Shown here one piece after another: positions 1-7,856 of a stretch of DNA of 64,000 nt; within the stretch, counting starts at the first letter, position 1, and every line of letters begins with the position of its first letter. The stretch is taken from NCBI GenBank assembly GCA_045562755.1, contig JBJKVF010000001.1:62001-126000 (forward strand). Reading direction: 5' to 3'. This DNA is from GCA-002708145 sp045562755 (lineage in GTDB: Bacteria > Chloroflexota > Dehalococcoidia > Lucifugimonadales > Lucifugimonadaceae). The position numbers were made by a program, and so were the translations under genes. The notes beneath the pieces were generated by a model. It ran no database searches and was not told the origin of the DNA. It saw only the letters and a list, made by a program, of their open reading frames with translations.

Positions 1-540
1 TATTTTGTTTACTGCAATTTTTCCTAATCTAGACATTTCATCAATATGAGGGGTAAGAATTATTGAATTTTTGTTCTTCTTTTCCCATCCATCTAAATAT
101 GCTAGGTTATTTATTGCATCTGCATCGATAACAATTGGTGAAAGAGTTTTATTATTTCCCATAATATTTAGAAACTCTTCAAGAAATCTTATTGATTCTT
201 CGGAATTATTCATCCCTGGTCCTATAGCAAATGAATCTACGAAATTTATAGATTCTAAGAGTATATTTTTTGCTTTAATGTAATCAATTTGATTATTTTT
301 CTTTACAGGGATTTCAATAAATATTACTTCTGGAATTATTCCTGAAATTTGCTTGTAAACTGGTGAAGGAGTTGCAACATAAACTAACCCACTACCTGAC
401 CTTATACAGGCTAAAGCGGCAATTAATATTGCCCCTACATATTTTTTTGAACCTCCAATAAGTAAAACAGAGCCAAAATCTTTTTTTGAAGAATTTTGAT
501 TTCTTGCGGGATAAATACTTTTTATAAACTCTATATTCAA
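1..540 (-). CDS. nnrD: ADP-dependent NAD(P)H-hydrate dehydratase, partial
   Basis: This gene repairs NAD(P)H that has become hydrated, using ADP as the phosphate donor (family knowledge). Its 3' end lies beyond the left edge, so only about 180 residues are visible. The reverse strand encodes a YjeF C-terminal, ribokinase-like domain: near the start there is KDFGSVLLIGGS followed by YVGA and RSGSGLVYVATPSP, then AIGPGMNNSEES, IDADAINNLA and ILTPHIDEMSRL. The proposed start is a TTG 12 bases after the acpS stop; the frame is closed by a stop only five codons further upstream. The epimerase (NnrE/YjeF-N) domain that is often fused in front is absent, so this copy is the stand-alone dehydratase. 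An acpS-nnr neighbourhood is common in bacteria. The function is secure; the exact start is not. Confidence 0.85.
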   Translation of the reverse strand, partial: MNIEFIKSIYPARNQNSSKKDFGSVLLIGGSKKYVGAILIAALACIRSGSGLVYVATPSPVYKQISGIIPEVIFIEIPVKKNNQIDYIKAKNILLESINFVDSFAIGPGMNNSEESIRFLEEFLNIMGNNKTLSPIVIDADAINNLAYLDGWEKKNKNSIILTPHIDEMSRLGKIAVNKI

Positions 541-551
541 TCTATTTTCAA

Positions 552-941
552 CTATGTACTAGGTTGCCAATAATTTTCTTTTGCTTCACCAACTGCTGAT
601 GCTATAGCATATTTTTTAGAATGAGAAAGACTTAATGCAATTCTTGTTATACCCATTTTTTTCGCTCGTGTGATCGCTTTTTCATGAAGTATTATTTCTG
701 GAGGCGATCCTCTTTTTCTGCTTACTTCTATAGATTTCCATGGTATTCCTCTAACTCCGGTTCCTAACAATTTCATTACAGCTTCTTTAGCTGCAAATCG
801 ACTTGCCAGCTGTTTTGATCTTTTATTGCAATAGATTTGTTCTTTTTTTGTGAAAATTTTGTTTAGAAATCTTTCCTGATATTGATTTAGGACATGTTGA
901 ATTCTTTCAATCTCAATCATATCTATTCCTGTGTAAATCAT
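552..941 (-). CDS. acpS: Holo-[acyl-carrier-protein] synthase
   Basis: The enzyme transfers 4'-phosphopantetheine from CoA to apo-acyl carrier protein and so activates fatty acid synthesis in the cytoplasm. The protein of about 129 residues is of normal family length. It opens with IYTGIDMIEIERI, holding the conserved metal-binding Asp, and has the signature RFAAKEAVMKLLGTG in the middle and SLSHSKKYAIASA near the end. The start is set at the ATG preceded by AAAAGGA with a seven-base spacer. An upstream in-frame ATG would add seven residues and lacks a ribosome binding site. nnrD follows immediately. The gene is divergent from folD across about 90 AT-rich bases that must hold both promoters. 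Confidence 0.95.
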   Translation of the reverse strand: MIYTGIDMIEIERIQHVLNQYQERFLNKIFTKKEQIYCNKRSKQLASRFAAKEAVMKLLGTGVRGIPWKSIEVSRKRGSPPEIILHEKAITRAKKMGITRIALSLSHSKKYAIASAVGEAKENYWQPST

Positions 942-1034
942 TATTATTCCTTTTTTATGCAAAAATAAAATTCTAAAAAATAAAAAAAATATGTAAACTA
1001 ATTATTATAGAATTATACATTTTTTAGAATTTGA

Positions 1035-1928
1035 ATGAATAAAAAAATTATTGATGGAAAAAAAATAGCTCTTAAGGCCACTAGTGAAATCAAAGACAAA
1101 ATAGTAATCATGTCGAAAGATAAAAACCTAGTGCCAGGTTTAGCGGTTATACTTATTGGAGAAAATCCAGCTTCAATTTCTTATGTAAAAGGTAAAGAAA
1201 AGGCTTGCAAAGATGTAGGCATATTTACTAAAACATATAAACTATCTGACAGATCTAACAATGATGTAGTATCAAAACTTATTTTATCTCTCAATAAAGA
1301 TAATAGATTTCACGGCATTTTAATACAATTACCTTTACCAAAACATCTGGATAGTGATAAATTAATAAATCTTATTGATCCTAAAAAAGATGTTGATGGT
1401 TTGACTAGTGAAAATGCTGGATTATTATTACTTGGAAAACCTAGATTTGTTCCTGCTACTCCCTTAGGTGTGCAGAAACTAATGCTTGAGGAAAATATAG
1501 AGATAAAAGGTTCAAAAATACTAATTATTGGTAGGAGTAATCTAGTAGGGTTGCCATTATCATTATTATTACTTGGTAAAGGAGAAGGTGGAAATGCTAC
1601 AGTTACTGTTGCGCATACTGAAACAAAAAATTTAGAACAATTATCTCTTAGTGCAGATATAGTTATTGTAGCATCGGGACAGCCTAATACTCTTTCTGGA
1701 AATATGGTCAAGGAAAATTCAATAATTATAGATGTTGGTGTAAGTAGATTAGCTGACCAAACTAAAAAAACAGGCTATAGGCTTATTGGAGATGTAAATT
1801 TCGATGAAGTTATTAATGTTGCTTCAAAAATTACTCCAGTTCCTGGAGGTGTTGGCCCCATGACTATAGCTATGTTACTACACAATGTATATTTAGCAGC
1901 TACTTTTAGTATCAAGGGGCCTTATTAG
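1035..1928 (+). CDS. folD: Bifunctional methylenetetrahydrofolate dehydrogenase / methenyl-THF cyclohydrolase
   Basis: FolD interconverts 5,10-methylene-THF and 10-formyl-THF, feeding purine and formyl-methionine synthesis. The 297-residue product has the family length. Visible signatures are SYVKGKEKACKDVGI, with the catalytic Tyr and Lys; ILIQLPLPKHLD; the dehydrogenase Rossmann segment IIGRSNLVGLPLSLLL; and the C-terminal PVPGGVGPMTIAMLL. No clear Shine-Dalgarno lies before the ATG, so the message may have a very short leader. It is the first gene of the rightward run that continues with pdhABC after a 72-base gap. Two other folate genes, folP and folK, lie at the far end of the window. 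Confidence 0.96.
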   Translation: MNKKIIDGKKIALKATSEIKDKIVIMSKDKNLVPGLAVILIGENPASISYVKGKEKACKDVGIFTKTYKLSDRSNNDVVSKLILSLNKDNRFHGILIQLPLPKHLDSDKLINLIDPKKDVDGLTSENAGLLLLGKPRFVPATPLGVQKLMLEENIEIKGSKILIIGRSNLVGLPLSLLLLGKGEGGNATVTVAHTETKNLEQLSLSADIVIVASGQPNTLSGNMVKENSIIIDVGVSRLADQTKKTGYRLIGDVNFDEVINVASKITPVPGGVGPMTIAMLLHNVYLAATFSIKGPY

Positions 1929-1948
1929 AACTACTTTTTTATTTTTTT

Positions 1949-1970
1949 TGAGATAAAATTGAGATAAAAT
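1949..1970. repeat. 11-bp perfect tandem direct repeat upstream of pdhA
   Basis: TGAGATAAAAT occurs twice with no spacer, 31 bases before the pdhA start codon. Each copy is preceded by T, so each offers a TTGAGA that could act as a -35 hexamer or as half of an operator. No convincing -10 box sits at the right distance. A role in pdh regulation is only a guess. Confidence 0.35.
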
Positions 1971-2000
1971 AAAAAACAAATAAATCACTAATTAATTTGT

Positions 2001-3062
2001 ATGACAAGTAAACAAAAAATAGAAAAAAATAAATCTTTACAATCTAACGGTTCTGGTAAAAATACCAATAAAACTAACTTATCTGCTTCAAAATTAAGTT
2101 TTTCTAATAAAAATGAATATTTGGATTTATTTAGGAAAATGTATCTTATTCGACAATTTGAAAATGCATGTGGCCAAAATTATGCTAATGGTAACATTAG
2201 AGGATTTTTACACTTGTATTCTGGTCAAGAAGCCACTGGAGTTGGTGCGATATCTTCACTTCAAGACTCAGATTATATTGTTACTCATTACAGAGACCAT
2301 GGTCATGCTTTAGCCAGAGGCTTAGATGTTAATCGTTCAATGGCTGAGCTATTTGGGAAAAAAACCGGCTTATCTAAGGGTAAGGGCGGATCTATGCATT
2401 TATTCGATGCGAGTAAAAAATTTATGGGTGGACATGCTATTGTCGCTGGACAGTTGCCATTAGCTGCAGGGTTAGCCTTGTCTCAGCAATACGAAAATAA
2501 AAATGCTATTACGACTTGCTTTTTTGGTGACGGATCTACTAATCAAGGTATATATCATGAAACTCTCAACTTAGCATCCGTTTGGAATCTTCCGATACTA
2601 TTTTTTCTTGAAAATAATATGTATGGAATGGGTTCCTCAATTGAAAGAGTAAGAGCAGGTGGATTAGATTTTTTCCCTGCTATGAATACTTATGAAATAC
2701 CATCTATGGAAGTTGATGGTATGGATGTTATTGCTGTCAAAGAAGCAACAGAAATCGCAAGAGAAAAAATTATACAAAATAAAGAACCTTTTTTTATTGA
2801 GTCTAAAACTTTTAGATTCGTTGGACACTCATATGCAGATGGTCAAAAGTACAGACAACAAGATGAGGTTAAGCAATGGGAGCAAAAAGATCCAATTCTT
2901 GTTTATCCAAAAAAATTAATTGATATGAAAATTTCGACTGATGACGAAATAAAAAACATTAAAATGGAAGTTGATGAGGTCATTAGTGATGCAGTAAAAT
3001 TTGCTAATGAAAGTGAAGAACCTAATTTAGATGAAGTTTATGATGATATATTAGCTGAGTAA
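2001..3062 (+). CDS. pdhA: Pyruvate dehydrogenase E1 component, alpha subunit
   Basis: This is the thiamine-diphosphate-binding half of the heterotetrameric E1 that decarboxylates pyruvate and acetylates the lipoyl group of E2. The 353-residue protein has a polar, Lys/Asn/Ser-rich leader of about 35 residues and then the family core YLIRQFENACGQNYANG. It has HYRDHGHALARG, the GHAIVAGQLPLAAGLAL segment, and the TPP/Mg motif starting GDGSTNQG and ending about 26 residues later at ENN. It is followed five bases later by the beta subunit. The related acetoin and branched-chain dehydrogenases share this fold. The pyruvate assignment is the most likely one but is not proven by sequence alone. Confidence 0.88.
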   Translation: MTSKQKIEKNKSLQSNGSGKNTNKTNLSASKLSFSNKNEYLDLFRKMYLIRQFENACGQNYANGNIRGFLHLYSGQEATGVGAISSLQDSDYIVTHYRDHGHALARGLDVNRSMAELFGKKTGLSKGKGGSMHLFDASKKFMGGHAIVAGQLPLAAGLALSQQYENKNAITTCFFGDGSTNQGIYHETLNLASVWNLPILFFLENNMYGMGSSIERVRAGGLDFFPAMNTYEIPSMEVDGMDVIAVKEATEIAREKIIQNKEPFFIESKTFRFVGHSYADGQKYRQQDEVKQWEQKDPILVYPKKLIDMKISTDDEIKNIKMEVDEVISDAVKFANESEEPNLDEVYDDILAE

Positions 3063-3067
3063 AAACT

Positions 3068-4045
3068 ATGCCTGAAATAACTATTAGAGAAGCACTGAAA
3101 ACCGCCCTTAATGAGGCTATGGAAAATGATGAAAAAGTTTTTATTATGGGTGAAGATATTGGCGAGTATGGAGGAGCCTATGCAGTTACAGATGGATTCT
3201 TAAAAAAATTTGGTCCTAAAAGAATTAAAGATACTCCTATTTCGGAACAGGCTTTTGTTGGAGCTGGAATTGGTGCTGCAGCAGGAGGCCTCAGGCCTGT
3301 AATTGAATTAATGTCAATTTCATTTTCACTTGTTGCTTTTGATCAAATAGTAAATATGGCAGGTAATTTACGATATATGTCTGGAGGGCAAATAAGTTTA
3401 CCTATGGTCATAAGAGCTCCTACAGGAGCTGGAGTTCAGTTAGCAGCTACACATTCACAAAGTTTTGAAACATGGCTAGCTGAAGTCCCTGGAATAAAAG
3501 TAGTTTGCCCGTCAAACTCCTACGACGCTCTAGGTTTGATGAGGAGTGCAATTAAGGATAATAATCCTGTTGTTTTTGCTGAACCCGCTCTTCTTTATGG
3601 GAGTAAGTCGAGCGTACCTGATGAATATTTCGAAGTAAGCCTTGGAGATGCTAATGTTTTCCAAAAAGGTGAGGATATAACAATAGTTTCATATGGATAT
3701 GGCTCTAAAGTTTTGTCAGATTCAGCAAGTAAGCTAAAAGCAATTGGTATAAACCCTGAATTGATCGACCTAAGATCTCTTAATCCCATTGATTATGAAA
3801 AAATCATTCTCTCAATCCAGAAAACTAATAGATTAGTTTTAGTAGATACAGCTAGAAAAACTGGTGGAATTATGTCGGAAATTTCAGCAAATATTAATGA
3901 AAAAGCCGGCGAATGGTTAGATGGTCCTATAGTTAGGGTAGGTTCAAAAGATGTTCCTTGGCCTTATAATAAAAACTTAGAACAAGAAGTATTAACCGAT
4001 TCAGATAATATATTACAAGCGATTAAAATAAATTATGGTATTTAA
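3068..4045 (+). CDS. pdhB: Pyruvate dehydrogenase E1 component, beta subunit
   Basis: It pairs with PdhA to form the E1 active site. The 325-residue product begins with ITIREALKTALNEAM and carries GEDIGEYGGAYAVTDG, RIKDTPISEQAFVGAGIGAA and a C-terminal transketolase domain with IDLRSLNPIDYE. These are the hallmark segments of E1-beta. Five bases separate it from pdhA, and 33 bases including a strong ribosome binding site separate it from the E2 gene. The partner could also act on acetoin or 2-oxo acids of branched amino acids. No acetoin-specific accessory gene is present, which favours pyruvate. Confidence 0.88.
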   Translation: MPEITIREALKTALNEAMENDEKVFIMGEDIGEYGGAYAVTDGFLKKFGPKRIKDTPISEQAFVGAGIGAAAGGLRPVIELMSISFSLVAFDQIVNMAGNLRYMSGGQISLPMVIRAPTGAGVQLAATHSQSFETWLAEVPGIKVVCPSNSYDALGLMRSAIKDNNPVVFAEPALLYGSKSSVPDEYFEVSLGDANVFQKGEDITIVSYGYGSKVLSDSASKLKAIGINPELIDLRSLNPIDYEKIILSIQKTNRLVLVDTARKTGGIMSEISANINEKAGEWLDGPIVRVGSKDVPWPYNKNLEQEVLTDSDNILQAIKINYGI

Positions 4046-4066
4046 AGGGATAAATTTTTATTTTTT

Positions 4067-4072
4067 AGGAGG
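4067..4072 (+). promoter_or_regulatory. Shine-Dalgarno that sets the TTG start of the E2 gene
   Basis: A perfect AGGAGG lies six bases before TTG. It identifies the TTG as the start codon of the dihydrolipoamide acyltransferase. No ATG exists between it and the conserved lipoyl domain. Confidence 0.85.
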
Positions 4073-4078
4073 AAAAAT

Positions 4079-5383
4079 TTGATAACAGAAGTTACTATGC
4101 CATCAATGGGTGCTGATATGACCGAAGGCACTATTGTTAAGTGGTTGTTCAATGAAGGTGATGATGTAAATAAAGGAGATAAAATTGCTGAGGTTGAAAC
4201 TGATAAAACTGTTGTAGAGATGGAAGCTTATTCTACCGGTAAACTAAAGAAAATATTAATCCCTGAAGGAACTATGGTAAATGTTGGTACCATTATAGCT
4301 TTTATTGGAGATGAAAATGATGAGATACCACAATTAGTTGATGATTCTTCTAATGATCATGCAGATATTTCAAAGCCAGAAACTCAAATTGAGACAAAAA
4401 AAATAGAAGAATTAAAAACGCCAATTAAAGATGATAATGAAATAGTACAAATAGAAGAATTAAAAACGCCAATTAAAGATGATAATGAAATAGTACAAGA
4501 AACACCAAGGCAAAACGATAATTCACGTGTAAAAGCCTCTCCAATTGCTAGAAAATTAGCTCAGGAAAAATCTATTAACATATTTGATATTCCTGGAAGT
4601 GGGCCAGGAGGTAGAATAACAAAGAGTGATGTAGAAAATTATTCTCCTCAAAGAACTTTTGCTCAATCTAATAAACCAAGTTCAATTTCTATTGATAGTT
4701 CCGATACAAACTTAAGTACAATGAGGCAAGCTATAGCGAGAGTGACGGTTAAGTCTAAATCAACAATACCTCACTATTATGTTTCTCATGATATAAATAT
4801 GACATCAGCTATGAATTTTAGGTTTCAAATGAATGAGATTCTTGCAGAAACAAATGAAAAAATTTCAGTTAATGATATGCTTCTCAAAGCTGTTACTAAT
4901 GCCTTGATTAAGTATCCAAAATGGAATTCTTCTTTTGAAGAAGATAAACTAAAAGGAAATTCATCAATAAATATTGGCGTAGCTATGGCTATGGATGAAG
5001 GGTTAATTGTTCCCGCAATTATGTCTATAGAAAATATGTCACTCACTGAGATATCTAAATCAGTTAAGGATTTAAGTAATAGGGCAAGAGGTAAGGGAGG
5101 TAATTTGACTCAAGATGAATTAACTCAAGGTACGTTTGGTACATCAAATCTTGGAATGTTTGGAACAAAAAGTTTTACAGCTATCATTGTCCCTCCAAAT
5201 TCAGGAATTGTAGCTGTTGGAAAAGTTGAAGAAAAACCAATTGTTCAAGATGGTAAAATTATTATAGCTTCTATCATGAATGCTACTATGTCAGCTGACC
5301 ACAGAGTCGGAGATGGTGCAGAGGCTGCGTTATTTATGTCTGAAGTTCAGAAAAATCTTCAAAATCCCTTAAATTTATTATAA
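4079..5383 (+). CDS. pdhC: Dihydrolipoamide acetyltransferase, E2 of pyruvate dehydrogenase
   Basis: E2 carries the acetyl group on its lipoyl arm and transfers it to CoA. The 434-residue protein starts at TTG. It has an N-terminal lipoyl domain (about residues 1-78) with the lipoylated Lys in EVETDKTVVEMEA. A polar linker of about 70 residues follows, then a peripheral-subunit-binding domain with KASPIARKLAQE and GSGPGGRITKSDV, and a C-terminal catalytic domain ending in SADHRVGDGAEAALF with the active-site His and Asp. The linker contains a perfect in-frame 48-bp duplication. No E3 (lipoamide dehydrogenase) gene follows, so E3 must be encoded elsewhere. There is only one lipoyl domain. Confidence 0.9.
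   Translation: MITEVTMPSMGADMTEGTIVKWLFNEGDDVNKGDKIAEVETDKTVVEMEAYSTGKLKKILIPEGTMVNVGTIIAFIGDENDEIPQLVDDSSNDHADISKPETQIETKKIEELKTPIKDDNEIVQIEELKTPIKDDNEIVQETPRQNDNSRVKASPIARKLAQEKSINIFDIPGSGPGGRITKSDVENYSPQRTFAQSNKPSSISIDSSDTNLSTMRQAIARVTVKSKSTIPHYYVSHDINMTSAMNFRFQMNEILAETNEKISVNDMLLKAVTNALIKYPKWNSSFEEDKLKGNSSINIGVAMAMDEGLIVPAIMSIENMSLTEISKSVKDLSNRARGKGGNLTQDELTQGTFGTSNLGMFGTKSFTAIIVPPNSGIVAVGKVEEKPIVQDGKIIIASIMNATMSADHRVGDGAEAALFMSEVQKNLQNPLNLL
4403..4498 (+). repeat. Perfect 48-bp in-frame tandem duplication in the E2 linker
   Basis: Two directly adjacent, base-for-base identical 48-bp units encode IEELKTPIKDDNEIVQ twice (residues 109-124 and 125-140 of E2). The unit lies in the flexible linker between the lipoyl and subunit-binding domains, where length changes are tolerated. 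The lack of any substitution suggests a recent duplication. Confidence 0.95.
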
Positions 5384-5388
5384 ATCAT

Positions 5389-6996
5389 TTGAATAGATGG
5401 CATAAAATGTATATTCCAGAAACTTTTTCAAATCCAGAACGAAAAATTTTGGAAAAATATTTTACAAATATTGATCAACCTGTATTTGTTATTATAAATC
5501 TACCAGAGGTAGTAAAAGGAGCCTTGTTTGCAAGATATAGTCGCTCTGCAAAATCTCTTAGAAGATTATTTTTAGATGAATTTGTGAATATTGATAATGG
5601 TAGTTTAAAAAAAGATGAAGATTTTTTGGTTGATACCATAAGGGCTGAAAAACTTTACGATAGAGTTTTTAGCGAATATGGAGATGATTCTGTTGCCCAA
5701 TTAGGGGGGGCTCATATAGCGTGCGAAAATGCATCTAATATATTGACTAAGGTTCTTGAATGGGGTAGATTAGCATCTTATTTAGAACAATCAACCAGAT
5801 ATATTTTTTATGATAAAAAAGTTAGTGGGCAGTATAGATATGTTACACCTGAAGAAATATCACCGAGAGAATTACCTAAATATAAAAATAACATGGATAA
5901 ACTTTTTGATGAATATTCAAAATTAGTTCATAAATTAGTAGATTTTTTCAAATCAAAGTATCCGAAAAATACCAATGATTCAGATTTTATTTATAATTCT
6001 TCTATCAGAGCAAAGGCTTGTGATGTTGCCAGAGGATTACTCCCTGCATCAACATTTTCAAATGTAGGTATATTTGCTTCAGGTCAAGCTTATGAAAATA
6101 TGATCATGAAAATGAATAGTCATCCTCTTGCTGAAGTGAGAAATTATTCTGAATTAATGTTAGGTGAGTTAAGAAAAGTTATACCTTCATTTTTAAAAAG
6201 AGTAGATTTGCCTGAAAGGGGCTTATTATGGTCAAAATACTTTAAAGATATTAATCAAAATATGGAAAATATCACTTCTGATTTTGGGAATAACTCTTCT
6301 GGGCAATTAGAGGTTGATTTAGTTGAATGGGATGAAAATGCTGAAGAAAAAATTATCATTTCTGCTTTATACTCTTATACTAATAAGAGTGAGAGAGAGT
6401 TGATAGAAATCGTTAAGAAAATGACCCAAAAAGAAAAAGAAGAAATTATGTATAAATACATTGGGAATCGTAATAATAGAAGACATAAACCTGGTAGAGC
6501 TATGGAGCGTTCTTATTATCGCTTTGATATCTTATCAGATTTTGGCAGTTTTCGTGATCTTCAACGTCACAGAATGTTGACTATTGATTGGCAAAAGCTT
6601 AGTACATTCAATGGCTTCTCTGTTCCAGATGTTATTGAAGAGATTAATTTTAGGGATAAATGGGAAGAAATCATGAAGGAAATAGGTGAATATTTTGAAT
6701 ACTTAGCCTCAAAATACGGTTTTCATGTAGCGCAATATATTGTCCCATTTTCATATAATATAAGATACTCAATGCAATTTAATGTTCGAGAAGCATATCA
6801 TCTATTAGAACTTAGAACTTCTCCTCAAGGACATGTAGATTATAGAAGGGTTTGTCAAAAAATGCATGATTTGATATTAAATAAAGCTGGCCATAAAATA
6901 TTGGGAAAATCTATGAAATATGTTGATCATAATTCCTATGACCTCGAGCGTATTGATGCTGAGAGAGCTGCTGAAAAAAAAAGAACAAAAAAATAA
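5389..6996 (+). CDS. Tandem-domain FAD-dependent thymidylate synthase (ThyX) homologue
   Basis: The protein of 535 residues is about twice the length of classical ThyX and contains two ThyX-like domains. The N-terminal half has WGRLASYLEQSTRY (residues 125-138) where ThyX has RHRxxSxNExSxRY. The C-terminal half has RHRMLTIDWQKLST (393-406). Both halves also keep the downstream ThyX segment: ARGLLPASTFSN with MNSHPLAEVR in the first, and FNVREAYHLLELR with QGHVDYRRVC in the second. ThyX makes dTMP from dUMP using methylene-THF and NADPH. Whether this divergent form is active is not shown. Translation may start at the TTG used here or at an in-frame ATG six codons later; neither has a clear ribosome binding site. 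It sits five bases after pdhC and four bases before the transporter ATPase. Confidence 0.75.
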   Translation: MNRWHKMYIPETFSNPERKILEKYFTNIDQPVFVIINLPEVVKGALFARYSRSAKSLRRLFLDEFVNIDNGSLKKDEDFLVDTIRAEKLYDRVFSEYGDDSVAQLGGAHIACENASNILTKVLEWGRLASYLEQSTRYIFYDKKVSGQYRYVTPEEISPRELPKYKNNMDKLFDEYSKLVHKLVDFFKSKYPKNTNDSDFIYNSSIRAKACDVARGLLPASTFSNVGIFASGQAYENMIMKMNSHPLAEVRNYSELMLGELRKVIPSFLKRVDLPERGLLWSKYFKDINQNMENITSDFGNNSSGQLEVDLVEWDENAEEKIIISALYSYTNKSERELIEIVKKMTQKEKEEIMYKYIGNRNNRRHKPGRAMERSYYRFDILSDFGSFRDLQRHRMLTIDWQKLSTFNGFSVPDVIEEINFRDKWEEIMKEIGEYFEYLASKYGFHVAQYIVPFSYNIRYSMQFNVREAYHLLELRTSPQGHVDYRRVCQKMHDLILNKAGHKILGKSMKYVDHNSYDLERIDAERAAEKKRTKK

Positions 6997-7000
6997 TACT

Positions 7001-7729
7001 TTGATTGAGATAAAAAATATAAGTTTTAATTTTATTGATCAAAAAATATTGTCAGATATCAACCTGACTATTTCGAGAGGAGAATTTGTATCAATAATCG
7101 GTCCATCAGGATGCGGTAAAAGTACTTTACTAAATATAATTTCAGGCATAACAAAACCAAAAACAGGTGAAATTACTATAGAAGGAAAAATAGCAAATAT
7201 TGGAGATAAAATTTCTTATATGCAACAAAAAGATCTTTTATTACCTTGGAGAAACGTAAGAGAAAATGCTGGTATAGGTTTAGAAATTAAGGGCTTCTCA
7301 GATAAATTAATCCAAAAAAAAATATCTGAATTTGCAACAGATTTTGGTTTAAAAAAATATCTTAATTATATGCCTCATGAACTTTCAGGAGGTCTCAGGC
7401 AAAGAGTTGCTTTTTTGCGTGCTGTTTTGATTGATAATCCAATAATGCTTTTAGATGAACCCTTAGGTTCACTTGATGCCATTACTAAATCCTCTCTTCA
7501 TGAATGGCTAATGGAACTTTTTATAAAATTTAGCAAGACAATTATTTTAGTTACTCATGATATAGAAGAAGCCATTTTGTTAGCAAATAGGGTAATTGTT
7601 ATGAGTAATAATCCAGGGAGTATATTAAAAGAATACAAAGTAGATAGAGGCTTAGTTGATAATAAAGATGTAACTTCAAATTACTTTATTAGATTAAAAA
7701 AAGAAATTATAAAAGATTTAATACTCTAG
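7001..7729 (+). CDS. ABC transporter ATP-binding protein, NitT/TauT type, probable thiamine-precursor uptake
   Basis: This is the cytoplasmic ATPase of the importer encoded by the next two genes. The product of about 243 residues has Walker A GPSGCGKST, Q-loop SYMQQKDLLLPWRN, signature LSGGLRQRVAFLRA, Walker B IMLLDEPLGSLDA and the switch His in THDIEEA. The open frame extends 27 codons upstream into the ThyX gene. The TTG five bases after the ThyX stop gives the normal family start (IEIKNISFNF) and is chosen here. The position before a TPP riboswitch, an NMT1-type binding protein and thiD points to hydroxymethylpyrimidine or formylaminopyrimidine as substrate. Unlike its partners it lies upstream of the riboswitch. 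Confidence 0.85.
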   Translation: MIEIKNISFNFIDQKILSDINLTISRGEFVSIIGPSGCGKSTLLNIISGITKPKTGEITIEGKIANIGDKISYMQQKDLLLPWRNVRENAGIGLEIKGFSDKLIQKKISEFATDFGLKKYLNYMPHELSGGLRQRVAFLRAVLIDNPIMLLDEPLGSLDAITKSSLHEWLMELFIKFSKTIILVTHDIEEAILLANRVIVMSNNPGSILKEYKVDRGLVDNKDVTSNYFIRLKKEIIKDLIL

Positions 7730-7734
7730 CTTAT

Positions 7735-7762
7735 TTGTTATTAAAAATTAATAATGTATAAT
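7735..7762 (+). promoter_or_regulatory. Putative sigma-70 promoter for the riboswitch-controlled genes
   Basis: TTGTTA and TATAAT are separated by 16 bases in the short gap after the ATPase stop codon. Transcription from here would begin close to 7769, at the 5' edge of the TPP aptamer. The boxes are read by eye in AT-rich DNA. The fit to the riboswitch position raises their credibility. Confidence 0.55.
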
Positions 7763-7765
7763 TTT

Positions 7766-7856
7766 TTATATCAATGGGGAGCTTTATTGCTGAGAGGGTA
7801 TACTCTTACCGACCCTTACGTACCTGAACTAGGTAATGCTAGCGTAGGAAATATAA
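7766..7856 (+). ncRNA. TPP riboswitch (THI element) controlling permease, binding protein and thiD
   Basis: All conserved blocks of the thiamine pyrophosphate aptamer are present in order: GGGGAGC at 7776, GCTGAGAGG at 7789, a small GGTA/TACC hairpin, GACCCTT at 7811, then ACCTGAACTAGG, TAATG and CTAGCGTAGGA ending at 7849. The outer stem can form between TTATAT (7766-7771) and ATATAA (7851-7856). The 3' conserved segment contains AGGAA, which is also the ribosome binding site of the permease gene starting at 7856. Ligand binding would therefore hide the translation start. The element lies inside the operon, after the ATPase gene. A long frame reading through it from 7754 is artefactual. Confidence 0.93.

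Noticed and set aside
1310..1711. 133-codon minus-strand open frame opposite folD
   Set aside because: It is a shadow of folD; composition follows the complementary codons.
7754..7855. A 34-codon N-terminal extension of the permease
   Set aside because: The stretch is the TPP riboswitch; the translated peptide has no family similarity, and a Shine-Dalgarno sits just before the ATG at 7856.
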